Assembly: GCF_000711985.1 (NCBI RefSeq)
Contig: NZ_KL544005.1
Location: 943,970 to 1,007,969 of the forward strand
Direction of reading: 5' to 3'
DNA from: Rheinheimera texasensis DSM 17496
GTDB taxonomy: Bacteria; Pseudomonadota; Gammaproteobacteria; Enterobacterales; Alteromonadaceae
DNA length: 64,000 nt
Numbering within the stretch: the first letter of the stretch is position 1; each line of letters opens with the position of its first letter. The notes beneath the pieces were generated by a model. The model ran no database searches, was not told where the DNA came from, and saw nothing but the letters and a program-made list of their open reading frames with translations. The translations under genes were made by a program, and so were the position numbers. Of the stretch, positions 52,309 to 59,843 are shown piece after piece.

Positions 52309-52755
52309 TTCTATTACTTTTGACAAAGCTGCAACTAACTTAAACGAATTTTCTGAAAGAATGCGTATGTGCAAGTTATAAATATTTTCCGCTAAATCAT
52401 AAAGTTCAGGAGCAGCTATATGTTTTTCTCTTTTTCCTGCCTTCGTTGGAACTAATATTTCCGGCAGCTCATCATCAAAGTAAATTCTACCATGTACAAG
52501 CTCATTTCTTTTGATGAAAAGGTTTTCCGCTTTATCTAAGGACCTCACTAAGTTAGTAAGCTCTGCAGAGTTCAATTGCTTTATTGCCGATTTGCACCAT
52601 TTGATTTTTTCACTGATTCTAGCTGTCTCGTGATGTTGAGGGCGCTCTACAGCCGCTCCAAGCCATTCTGCAATCTCTTCGATAACCCCTTCAAGATGTG
52701 AAGCTTGAATAGTCACATAACCCACTGCCCGAATTACATCATTATCTCTATTCAT
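52303..52755 (-). CDS. HEPN-motif protein of unknown function (cassette A)
   Basis: A 150-residue helical protein, first in the array. Residues 80-90 read FIKRNELVHGR, an Arg83-x4-His88 motif (RNELVH) in a helix, the hallmark of HEPN ribonucleases of toxin and defence systems. The surroundings are all-alpha and fit (GYVTIQASHLEGVIEEIAEW near the start, YDLAENIYNLHIRILSENSF near the end). The ATG at 52755 lies 7 bases after the GTTAGGC core. An upstream frame to 52779 crosses that core. The TAA stop is in the first core of attC A. No MNT-type antitoxin partner is visible. Family membership is inferred from the motif and helical pattern only. Confidence 0.65.
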   Translation of the reverse strand: MNRDNDVIRAVGYVTIQASHLEGVIEEIAEWLGAAVERPQHHETARISEKIKWCKSAIKQLNSAELTNLVRSLDKAENLFIKRNELVHGRIYFDDELPEILVPTKAGKREKHIAAPELYDLAENIYNLHIRILSENSFKLVAALSKVIEA

Positions 52756-52761
52756 GATTGA

Positions 52762-52768
52762 GCCTAAC
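52762..52768 (-). other. Cassette-boundary core site GTTAGGC
   Basis: On the minus strand GTTAGGC stands just before the first cassette gene, preceded by A/T-rich TTTTGATCAATAT. It marks the proximal border of the array. It could be the edge of a lost attI or of a degraded attC. The upstream 60 bases do not form the expected complementary arm. Confidence 0.6.
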
Positions 52769-53084
52769 ATATTGATCAAAAGGAAAAACCACGCTTTAAA
52801 CAGTGCGTTATCCCTTTTATCTCACTAATCCAGTTTTCCCCAACGCCCGATAACTGCAGCAACTTCAACAAACTAGCAATAAAAGTACCGATCGCTGGGA
52901 CGTGAAAGAAGGTTATATCCACTATTTCCTGCCCGGGCAAGCCAGCGCCTGTAGATTAGCAATCCTTGATAAAGCATTTACCTCCCCCGCAGAAACAATG
53001 TGTTACTGCCAGCCGCTTTATCTGCGGCAAGCGCTTCTTTATGCTGTAAAGCTAGCCATATTGATTTCAAGACAAGGACTATCG
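52769..53084. other. Gene-free stretch between array and PaiB-like gene
   Basis: About 315 bases where an integron integrase and attI would be expected. No integrase fragment is recognisable in any frame. An in-frame extension of the PaiB-like gene to 52902 covers part of it but lacks family similarity. It probably holds the PaiB-like promoter and, on the other strand, whatever promoter drives the cassettes. Confidence 0.55.
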
Positions 53085-53699
53085 ATGTACGTCCCCAGCC
53101 GTTTTGCCATGCATAATCAAGCCGACATCATGCAGTTTGTCCGCCGGTATGGTTTTGCCACTTTAATCAGTGCCGACTTTCAGGTGACGCACCTGCCGCT
53201 TTATCTGGATGAAAACGAAGGCGAATTTGGCACTTTGTATGGTCATCTGGCCCGCGCCAACCCGCAGGCAGCCACGCTGCACCACAGCACAGTGCTGGCG
53301 ATTTTTACTGGGCCACATGCCTACATTTCGCCGCGCTGGTATGGCAAAGCGCCGATGGTGCCAACCTGGAACTATGCGGCTGTGCATGGGACAGGCACCG
53401 TGACTGTGCTAGATGATACAGAGAACGCTCGTGCTATGGCGTTGTTAGTCGCGCAATATGAGCCGGATTTGCTGCAGGACGAACAGCTGATGCCCGCCGA
53501 ATATCAACAGAAACTGCGCCACGCCGTGGTCGGTTTTAAGATTCACATGCAGCAGTGGCAAGGCAAAGAGAAACTGGGGCAACATCAACCCGCCCCGGCG
53601 CAGGCCGGCGTCTGGCAACAGCTGCAACAAAGCGCCGATCCGCATAGCCAACTGTTGGCGGCATATATGGCGGCGCGCAATATCGGCACCGGCCAGTAA
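53085..53699 (+). CDS. PaiB-like FMN-binding protein
   Basis: A 204-residue protein of the PaiB/FMN-binding negative transcriptional regulator family: MYVPSRFAMHNQADIMQFVR, FATLISADFQVTHLPLYLDE, TVLAIFTGPHAYISPRWYGK, VPTWNYAAVHGTG, and AVVGFKIHMQQWQGKEKLGQ. The split-barrel fold binds flavin, and B. subtilis PaiB affects protease and sporulation genes, though members may act as flavoenzymes. The ATG at 53085 with AAGGA upstream gives the family N-terminus. The GST gene follows after 23 bases on the same strand. Confidence 0.9.
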   Translation: MYVPSRFAMHNQADIMQFVRRYGFATLISADFQVTHLPLYLDENEGEFGTLYGHLARANPQAATLHHSTVLAIFTGPHAYISPRWYGKAPMVPTWNYAAVHGTGTVTVLDDTENARAMALLVAQYEPDLLQDEQLMPAEYQQKLRHAVVGFKIHMQQWQGKEKLGQHQPAPAQAGVWQQLQQSADPHSQLLAAYMAARNIGTGQ

Positions 53700-53722
53700 A
53701 AGCACCTGAGAGGAACTCAATA

Positions 53723-54346
53723 ATGCAACTTTACGGCAAACCCACCTCCATCAATGTGCGCAAAGTGTTATGGACTTTGGCTGAGCTGAACATCGAGGCC
53801 GACTTCATCCCCTGCGGCAGCGGTTTTGCGCCTATTGATACGGCGGAGTTCCGCCAGCTCAACCCGAATGCTTTAGTGCCGGTGCTGGTCGACGGTGATT
53901 TTGTGCTGTGGGAATCCAACAGCATTTGCCGTTATCTGGTGCGAAAATATGGCCATCCGACGCTATCAGGCGGCGATTTGCAGCAAATGGCCAAAGTGGA
54001 ACAATGGATGGGCTGGCAAGCTTGTGAATTAAACCCGGCCTGGCGTTATGCCTTTATGGCGCTGGTGCGCCAGCATTCGGCTTTCACCGACCCGGTAGCC
54101 ATTACCCAAAGCACTCAGCAGTGGCAGCAAAAACTGCACATTCTGGACAATGCACTGGCGCAAAGCGGCGCTTATATCTGCGGGGCAGATTTCACTCTGG
54201 CTGATATTGTGCTCGGGTTATCACTGAACCGCTGGTTGCAAACACCGCTCACTGACCGCCTGCAGCTGCCACACTTGCAAGCTTATCAAGCCCTGCTGGC
54301 ACAACGTGCTGCCGCGCAGCGATTCTGTTTTAACGGCATTGCCTGA
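53723..54346 (+). CDS. Glutathione S-transferase family protein
   Basis: A 207-residue GST with an N-terminal thioredoxin-like domain (MQLYGKPTSINVRKVLWTLA, NPNALVPVLVDGDFVLWESN with the cis-Pro and ES glutathione-binding motif, SICRYLVRKYG) and a C-terminal helical domain (YICGADFTLADIVLGLSLNR). The Ser in TSINVRK is the likely thiol-activating residue. GAGGAA precedes the ATG. Probably in one transcript with the PaiB-like gene. Substrate unknown. Confidence 0.92.
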   Translation: MQLYGKPTSINVRKVLWTLAELNIEADFIPCGSGFAPIDTAEFRQLNPNALVPVLVDGDFVLWESNSICRYLVRKYGHPTLSGGDLQQMAKVEQWMGWQACELNPAWRYAFMALVRQHSAFTDPVAITQSTQQWQQKLHILDNALAQSGAYICGADFTLADIVLGLSLNRWLQTPLTDRLQLPHLQAYQALLAQRAAAQRFCFNGIA

Positions 54347-54589
54347 TATTACAGCGGCTTAATCCGCAGCTGTGCGTATCGGCCGGAGTCTGCAAACGCA
54401 TCATAACAACGCTATGGCGGCCCCCTCTGCGCAGCCTCTTTCACTGTCCCGCGCTTTTGCTTACAAAGAACCGCTTGCACCGGCCACAGCGCTGATTTAC
54501 AACAATTTGCAGTGAGCGGATTTCCCCTGCTCCTTCGCGCCAGGTTCAGCCAAGCTGCACATCCTAAGTTTTTTACACAAGGCTTTGTT

Positions 54590-55306
54590 ATGACGGCATT
54601 TTTTGCTCGTTCGCCCCAGTTTTATGTTCGGCTGGCCGGTTTATTTTATCTGGCGATTATTCTGTTGGGGTTGTTTGGTGAGTCCTATGTACGCGGCAAC
54701 TTGATTGTCAGTGGGGATGCAGTTGCGACAGCGCAGAATATCCAGGCTTCAGCGTCTTTGTGGCGTTTGGGAATTTTCACCGATCTGATGATGCAGGTGC
54801 TGGATATCCCGATTATCGTGCTGATGTATCTGCTGTTTCAGCGTGTCAGTGCCAGTCTGAATCTGGCGGCGACATTTTTTAATCTGATCCAAACCGCTGT
54901 ACTGGTAGCGAATAAACTGGTGTTGTTGCTGCCGCTGATTTTGTTAGGCGGTGCGGGTTATTTCAGCGCCTTTTCCAGCGAACAGCTGGCAGCCTGGTCC
55001 TATCTGGCGGTGCGGATTTATAACTATGGTTTTGCCGCCGGGCTGATCTTTTTTGGCATCGCCTGTGTGATCCGTGGTTATCTGATTATCAAATCAGAAC
55101 TTTTCCCCAGATTGATCGGCTTGCTGCTGTTGCTGGCAGGCGTTTGTTATCTGATTAACAGCAGCGCTATGTTGCTGGCGCTTGATGTTGCACCACTGTT
55201 ATTTCCATGGATTTTCTTGCCGATACTGGTCGGTGAATTGAGTCTCAGTTTGTGGATGCTGGTAAAAGGTGTGAGCCTGGCCAAATGGCAGGCGCTGCAA
55301 AGCTAA
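54590..55306 (+). CDS. DUF4386 integral membrane protein
   Basis: A 238-residue membrane protein with six hydrophobic helices, matching DUF4386: ARSPQFYVRLAGLFYLAIIL, FGESYVRGNLIVSGDAVATA, SLWRLGIFTDLMMQVLDIPI, LIFFGIACVIRGYLIIKSEL followed by FPRLIGLLLLLAGVCYLINS. The ATG at 54590 (AAGG upstream) gives the usual N-terminus. An in-frame extension to 54512 is not conserved-looking. The 243-base gap before it holds no other feature. Function unknown. Confidence 0.87.
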   Translation: MTAFFARSPQFYVRLAGLFYLAIILLGLFGESYVRGNLIVSGDAVATAQNIQASASLWRLGIFTDLMMQVLDIPIIVLMYLLFQRVSASLNLAATFFNLIQTAVLVANKLVLLLPLILLGGAGYFSAFSSEQLAAWSYLAVRIYNYGFAAGLIFFGIACVIRGYLIIKSELFPRLIGLLLLLAGVCYLINSSAMLLALDVAPLLFPWIFLPILVGELSLSLWMLVKGVSLAKWQALQS

Positions 55307-55322
55307 TTACAGCGCCGCGCTG

Positions 55323-55847
55323 TTAACAAGGGCTCAACCGGATCCAACTGTCCGGCTTGATGCCAATCCGGGTCGCTTCATCAAAAAAGGCCTGGCACTG
55401 AGTTTTATCCGGGTTGGGGCTGCGCGCCAGTAGCCAGGCGTAGGTTAAATCCGGCCCGACAATCAGTGCCATGCTGTAGTCCGGCGCTAATTTCACAATG
55501 TTATAGGCGCCATAAAATGGCCCGAAAAACGACACTTTTAACCGGCCCTGGTCGGCTGGGCCATTCATTTTGGCAAGGCCCTCAGCTTCTTCCCACTCAT
55601 TCTCTTGCGCCGAAAAACCGCGGTTCAGTACTTTAACGCTGCCGTCCGGGTTCAGACTGTAATTGGCCGTCACTTGCGTCAGGCCACGTTCAAATGAATG
55701 GTCCAGACGGGCGATTTCATGCCATTCGCCTAAATAACGATTCAGTTCAAAAGGTTGTACCGGTGCAAGGCCTTCCGGAATGCCGGTGCAGCTGGCCAGT
55801 AACAAGCTTGCTGCCAGCAGCGGCGCTTTGAGGGATAACAGTTTCAT
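55323..55847 (-). CDS. blc: Bacterial lipocalin (Blc-like lipoprotein)
   Basis: A 174-residue lipoprotein lipocalin. The signal and lipobox are SLKAPLLAASLLLASCTGIP. Lipocalin motifs follow: FELNRYLGEWHEIARLDHSF (GxW), YSLNPDGSVKVLNRGFSAQE, FGPFYGAYNIVKLAPDYSMA, TYAWLLARSPNPDKTQ. It is expected in the outer membrane and to bind fatty acids or lysophospholipids. The ATG at 55847 is chosen because it starts the signal peptide. It is convergent with the DUF4386 gene. Confidence 0.93.
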   Translation of the reverse strand: MKLLSLKAPLLAASLLLASCTGIPEGLAPVQPFELNRYLGEWHEIARLDHSFERGLTQVTANYSLNPDGSVKVLNRGFSAQENEWEEAEGLAKMNGPADQGRLKVSFFGPFYGAYNIVKLAPDYSMALIVGPDLTYAWLLARSPNPDKTQCQAFFDEATRIGIKPDSWIRLSPC

Positions 55848-55941
55848 TGAGTTCTCGAATCTGCTTGGAAAGTTACACAGCAATACGCAGCAAACCGCCA
55901 GCTGTATCACCAGAGCCTGCGGCAGGCGCCAGCTTTTTTAC

Positions 55942-56415
55942 TCAGCACAATAAATTTTCATCAATCTTTTCATAGAGATCTGCGCTATTAATCAGCGCAT
56001 GCGCAGTAAGACCGGGCACGCCATAGACAATACTCCGGCACTGAAAACGCTGGCGCACCGCCTGCAATAACAAATCAAAATCGCCATCGCCGGACAGCAG
56101 CACAATGTCATCAACCTGTTCTGCCTGTTGCAGCACGTCGATGGTGATGCCGACATCCCAGTCGCCTTTGGCACTGCCGTCACTGCGCTGGATAAAAGGC
56201 TTTAATTTCACCTGAAAACCGATATGCCGCAGGGCGTCCTGAAACTTGCGCTGCTGGTCATCGGCACGCTCGATGGCATAAGCGGTGGCCAGCACAATAT
56301 CGCCCTGATGCTGCAGTTGTTGCCAAAACCGGCGGTAGTTAAATTGCCGGCCATAGGCCTGGCGGCAGGTGTAATAGATGTTTTGCACGTCCACAAACAC
56401 AGCGATTTTTTTCAT
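55942..56415 (-). CDS. NYN-domain protein (LabA/DUF88 family)
   Basis: A 157-residue PIN-like NYN protein: MKKIAVFVDVQNIYYTCRQA (first acidic residue and Asn), SAKGDWDVGITIDVL (second acidic group), DDIVLLSGDGDFDLLLQAVR (SGDGDF signature) and CRSIVYGVPGLTAHALINSA. Members are predicted metal-dependent RNases. It is a single-gene unit between the lipocalin and acyltransferase genes, all on the minus strand. RNA target unknown. Confidence 0.9.
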   Translation of the reverse strand: MKKIAVFVDVQNIYYTCRQAYGRQFNYRRFWQQLQHQGDIVLATAYAIERADDQQRKFQDALRHIGFQVKLKPFIQRSDGSAKGDWDVGITIDVLQQAEQVDDIVLLSGDGDFDLLLQAVRQRFQCRSIVYGVPGLTAHALINSADLYEKIDENLLC

Positions 56416-56446
56416 CGGGTTTTGCCGTTAAAAGCCTGGGTTGGCA

Positions 56447-57625
56447 CTATAACAGCTTGTGCAACGGCTTGTCCGGGCTGTCAGCACGGCCCTGATTTGG
56501 TGCGAAGAGCTTGCCAAGCACGGTCGGTACGACGAGCAGATGATAACTCAACAGGCAACCGCTGAGCGTCAGCAGTACCGCCGCCAGATACTTTACCCCT
56601 GCCGGCCACGACAGATCGGTGAGGCCAAACTGCAGCAGAAACAACAAAGGTAAATGCACCAGATAAACCCAATAACTAACCGCCGACAGATAACGCAGCA
56701 CTTTATTACTGCGGTTTAAATAGCGTTTGGCGTATAACAACGCGGCGAGCGTCCAGCACAGGGCACCACTGGCTTCGCACAAAGTCATGAGCAATTTGGC
56801 CCAGCCCAGCGGCTGTGCAGCCAGCAAATCGGCTGGCAATAACAGATAAAACACCGCATAGCTCAAAGCCCCTAGCATCAACAAAAGCCGCCGGTCAGCA
56901 TCGTAGCGGGCCAAAGCTCCGGCATGGTGATACACCACATAACCGCAGGCAAAAAACAGCCCGTAAAACCATAAAGCCCACAGCGCCGGAAAGATCCAGT
57001 CCGGCGCCGGCACAGGTGCCGGCACCAGCCAGAGCGGCGGCAGCAGCAGGCACAGCAGTAGTAATAACAAACTGCGAGATTTTAACGCCAGCAAGTGCTT
57101 CTGCAGCGCGTCACTCAGTAAGACCCGGGCGCAGTATGTCAGCACGTACAAAAACAGCAGATGATATAAAAACCACAGATGCATAGTACTCAACGGCAGC
57201 CTGGTCTGCGAGCCTGCCACAAGCATCGGTTTAATCAGCTGCAGCAACGCAGAGGGTTGTTCAACAACACTCAGACCAACGTGTATCACAGCGTGCATTG
57301 CCAGCGTCAGCAGCGGTAAAAACAACAATAACGGCAATGCCACGCGTTGCAGACGATTTTTGGCAAAGGCCACACCACCGGCTTTTTGCCACAGCAAGGC
57401 GGTAAAAAAACCGGCAATAAAGAAGAATAATGGCATACGAAACAAATGGCTGGCCCAGGCCAACACGTCAAACAACGGATATTGCGCGGGGTCGGCACTG
57501 AGCCAAAACCCATGTGCCTTCGGGCTATAGGCCAATGCGGCATGAAACAACAGACCTGCCAGCATGGCGACAGCGCGCAGATTGTCCAGATAAGCAAAGC
57601 GGCCGGGTTTTGGCTCAGTCATCAT
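56447..57625 (-). CDS. Membrane acyltransferase, family 3 (OpgC-like)
   Basis: A 392-residue polytopic protein of the acyltransferase-3 family: FAYLDNLRAVAMLAGLLFHA with the conserved Arg and His, FRMPLFFFIAGFFTALLWQK, LWFLYHLLFLYVLTY, YWVYLVHLPLLFLLQFGLTD. About ten helices. Such enzymes transfer acyl or succinyl groups to glucans or surface sugars, with OpgC/MdoC a close type. ATGs at 57625 and 57622 are both possible. It follows the ABC permease gene by 32 bases on the same strand. Confidence 0.88.
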   Translation of the reverse strand: MMTEPKPGRFAYLDNLRAVAMLAGLLFHAALAYSPKAHGFWLSADPAQYPLFDVLAWASHLFRMPLFFFIAGFFTALLWQKAGGVAFAKNRLQRVALPLLLFLPLLTLAMHAVIHVGLSVVEQPSALLQLIKPMLVAGSQTRLPLSTMHLWFLYHLLFLYVLTYCARVLLSDALQKHLLALKSRSLLLLLLCLLLPPLWLVPAPVPAPDWIFPALWALWFYGLFFACGYVVYHHAGALARYDADRRLLLMLGALSYAVFYLLLPADLLAAQPLGWAKLLMTLCEASGALCWTLAALLYAKRYLNRSNKVLRYLSAVSYWVYLVHLPLLFLLQFGLTDLSWPAGVKYLAAVLLTLSGCLLSYHLLVVPTVLGKLFAPNQGRADSPDKPLHKLL

Positions 57626-57657
57626 ATTACCGTCCGCAGCTTAATTAGCCGCCAGCG

Positions 57658-58344
57658 TTATAAAAAGCTGGTTTTGCGCTGTTGCAATGCAGCAGTGCCC
57701 AATAACACGATAATTATCAATGTGATGCCCCCGGTTAACAGCCCAAGCGACGTACTGTTCCAGCTGGCTGTGGGCGCTTCCAGCGTCAAATGAATGGCCG
57801 GCATCCGCAGCAACCAGATAATAAAACCGTTCAGCAGAAGGTTAGTGATGATCATCACGGCCGTGGTATAGCCTTCGGAATAGGTCAGCAAAGCGGTGGC
57901 CAGATAACAGCAATACGAAAGCAAAATAAATACACTGACCAGTACCACCAACGGGATCACGCCGTTATACACCGGGGAGCTGACAATCACGGCCAGCATG
58001 CCCAGTACCAGCAGCAGCCAGGGCACCAGATACAACAGCAGATTGGCGCCCAGTTTGGCCCAGGCATAATCCTGTGGTGTGACCGGCAAACTCAGCACAA
58101 AGGCCAGCGTCTGGTCTTTCTTTTCATTGATCACCAGCTCAATCGCAGAACGGGCACCAATCACAATCATTAGGGTGATCATCAGGATAGCGCCGGTGTT
58201 AAACAACAGCGGTGTAGCCATCCCCATCAGCCCAATCACCAGCACACCACCAGCCAGGTAAGCCGCCAGTGATTTTTTCACCAGCTGCCAGTCCTTGCCA
58301 ATCAGCAGTTTGATCATCCGGGCATTGGAAAAAATATTGCTCAT
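57658..58344 (-). CDS. ABC transporter permease (ABC-2 type)
   Basis: A 228-residue membrane protein with six helices, partner of the ATPase gene that ends 10 bases upstream. Typical features: the N-terminal LIGKDWQLVKKSLAAYLAGG, INEKKDQTLAFVLSLPVTPQ, DYAWAKLGANLLLYLVPWLL. AGGAG lies upstream of the ATG. With the GntR/YtrA regulator this resembles small drug- or peptide-stress ABC operons. Confidence 0.88.
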   Translation of the reverse strand: MSNIFSNARMIKLLIGKDWQLVKKSLAAYLAGGVLVIGLMGMATPLLFNTGAILMITLMIVIGARSAIELVINEKKDQTLAFVLSLPVTPQDYAWAKLGANLLLYLVPWLLLVLGMLAVIVSSPVYNGVIPLVVLVSVFILLSYCCYLATALLTYSEGYTTAVMIITNLLLNGFIIWLLRMPAIHLTLEAPTASWNSTSLGLLTGGITLIIIVLLGTAALQQRKTSFL

Positions 58345-58354
58345 CAGCTGGCTC

Positions 58355-59233
58355 CTATCTGCTGCGTTTCACGTTGGCGACAAAGATTTCTTCCAGCGAC
58401 ATCCGATGTTGCTCTAACACGGTAAAACCGGCCTGCACCAGCCGCTGCGGGAAGTCGTGGTTGTTCTGATCGGTAATAATTTCCGCCAGCTGGCCCTGTT
58501 GCCGGATGCTGACCGCTCCGGTTATATCGGCCTGCCTGCCCGGCGGCAGCTGACATCTGAAGCGGCTCCAGCTGTCCAGATAAGTTTCTTTATCCTGCAG
58601 TGCCAATAACTTACCGCGATCTAAAAAGGCAATTTGATCTGAGAGTTTTTCAATATCGTGGGTGTTGTGCGACGAGAACAACACACTGCGTGCATCGTCG
58701 CGCAGGACCTCCGCCAGTTCACTGATCACTTCATCGCGCGCCACCGGGTCCAGTCCGGTGGTGGGTTCGTCCAGAATCAGTAATTTCGGCCGGCGGGCCA
58801 GCACTAATAACAAACTGGCTTTAACACGCTGACCATGTGACAGGCCTTTGATTTTCTGCTCGCCGATCAGCTCAAAGCGTTTCAGTAAATCTTTGGCATA
58901 GGCTTGGTCAAACTGCGGATAGATGCTGTGCACAAAATCCATATGCCATTGTAAAGTCTGACTTTTGTACAAACGCATGTCGTCTGAGGCAAAGCCAATC
59001 TCATATTTTGCCTGCACTTGCTGCGCCGGCATCTGATAGCCAAGCACTTCGATTTGACCGGCAGCCGGTTTGACCAACCCCATTAGCATCCGGATGGTGG
59101 TGGACTTCCCGGCACCATTAACACCCACCAACCCCATCACTTGCCCCTGCGGCAAAGCTAAATTCAGGTTTTCCATTGCAAAATGTGGATAGCGGATGTC
59201 GATACCCCGCATATCAAAAGCAAATGATTGCAT
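58355..59233 (-). CDS. ABC transporter ATP-binding protein
   Basis: A 292-residue ATPase: Walker A VGVNGAGKSTTIRMLMGLVK, Q-loop region IGFASDDMRLYKSQ, signature LSHGQRVKASLLLVLARRPK, Walker B LLILDEPTTGLDPVARDEVI and the switch His in LFSSHNTHDIEKLSDQIAFL. The signature reads LSHGQ instead of LSGGQ, as in YtrB-like exporters. The C-terminal 80 residues are a regulatory tail. AGGAAGG precedes the ATG. It lies between the GntR regulator (26 bases) and the permease. Confidence 0.93.
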   Translation of the reverse strand: MQSFAFDMRGIDIRYPHFAMENLNLALPQGQVMGLVGVNGAGKSTTIRMLMGLVKPAAGQIEVLGYQMPAQQVQAKYEIGFASDDMRLYKSQTLQWHMDFVHSIYPQFDQAYAKDLLKRFELIGEQKIKGLSHGQRVKASLLLVLARRPKLLILDEPTTGLDPVARDEVISELAEVLRDDARSVLFSSHNTHDIEKLSDQIAFLDRGKLLALQDKETYLDSWSRFRCQLPPGRQADITGAVSIRQQGQLAEIITDQNNHDFPQRLVQAGFTVLEQHRMSLEEIFVANVKRSR

Positions 59234-59258
59234 GCTGTTGGTCCTTCCTGCTAGGCGG

Positions 59259-59657
59259 TTAACCGGCCGATGATTGTGCTGATGACTGCTGCAGTTGCTG
59301 CTCTAACTGCGCGGCCAATTCAGCGTCTGTAAGCTGCAGTTGGCGGGCAAGCGCCACGGCAGCCTGCAACAGCTGAGCCAGTTCCTGCTGTTTCAGTTGC
59401 TGCTGTAAATCCGGATGCGGTGAAACAAAAGAACCCCGGCCTGCCTGGGTTACTATCACGCCGGCTTGTTCCAGCTCGGCGTATGCGCGCTTGACGGTGA
59501 TCACACTGACCTGCGTCGCAGCCGCCAATTCTCGGATCGAAGGCAACGCCATATCCGCCGGCCAATCCCCCAGCAGCACTTTGCTGGTGATTTGTTCCAC
59601 AATTTGCAGGTACATTGGTTTCTTGTCCGTTGCGGACAGAAACAAGCCATAAGTCAT
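59259..59657 (-). CDS. GntR-family regulator, YtrA type
   Basis: A 132-residue regulator with an N-terminal winged helix (KPMYLQIVEQITSKVLLGDW, ALPSIRELAAATQVSVITVK, RAYAELEQAGVIVTQAGRGS) and a short Gln-rich helical tail typical of the YtrA subgroup. The ATG at 59657 has AAGGG upstream, and an earlier in-frame start at 59720 would place the coding region over the operator at 59694. First gene of the GntR-ATPase-permease unit, probably autoregulated. Confidence 0.92.
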   Translation of the reverse strand: MTYGLFLSATDKKPMYLQIVEQITSKVLLGDWPADMALPSIRELAAATQVSVITVKRAYAELEQAGVIVTQAGRGSFVSPHPDLQQQLKQQELAQLLQAAVALARQLQLTDAELAAQLEQQLQQSSAQSSAG

Positions 59658-59693
59658 GCGTTTCCCTTCATACAGGCATAACTGTGCATATCC

Positions 59694-59714
59694 GTATATA
59701 TACAGTATATATAC
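59694..59714. promoter_or_regulatory. Operator of the GntR-ABC operon
   Basis: Two copies of the 10-bp palindrome GTATATATAC separated by a single A, forming a 21-bp block 37 bases upstream of the GntR start. Such repeats of a self-complementary half-site are typical of YtrA-like operators. It also overlaps what should be the promoter. Confidence 0.75.
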
Positions 59715-59843
59715 AGACATACACAGTCAAGTGATTTTTAGCAGATGTTGTTGCTACAGGACGCAGTTCCAGCCTTAGCAACTGTCAGAGTACTCTGTGT
59801 CAACGCCGATAAAAAAAGTGCTGTCAGCATGATGCCCGGAGGC

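Larger units (their letters stand above)
50474..52768 (-). mobile_element. Integron gene-cassette array lacking an integrase (CALIN)
   Basis: Four short genes, all on the minus strand, each followed by an imperfect palindrome framed by a TAAC-ending and a GTT-starting core, the layout of integron attC sites. In three of the four the stop codon TAA is part of the first core (GCCTAAC, GCATAAC, TCTTAAC). Each later gene starts a few bases after the preceding GTT core. The gene A side begins with GTTAGGC at 52768-52762. Cassettes are about 585, 460, 495 and at least 640 bases. No integrase gene is visible on either flank, so this is an orphan array or the far part of a large integron. The genes are A/T-rich beside their neighbours. 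Confidence 0.85.

Noticed and set aside
52769-53084. Possible integron integrase or attI beside the first cassette
   Set aside because: No tyrosine-recombinase motifs are visible in any frame here or in the flanking genes; only a short core GTTAGGC is present.
55309-55323. ACAGCG-CCG-CGCTGT hairpin between the DUF4386 and lipocalin genes
   Set aside because: Short stem with no T-run on either strand and overlapping the lipocalin stop codon; not enough to call a terminator.
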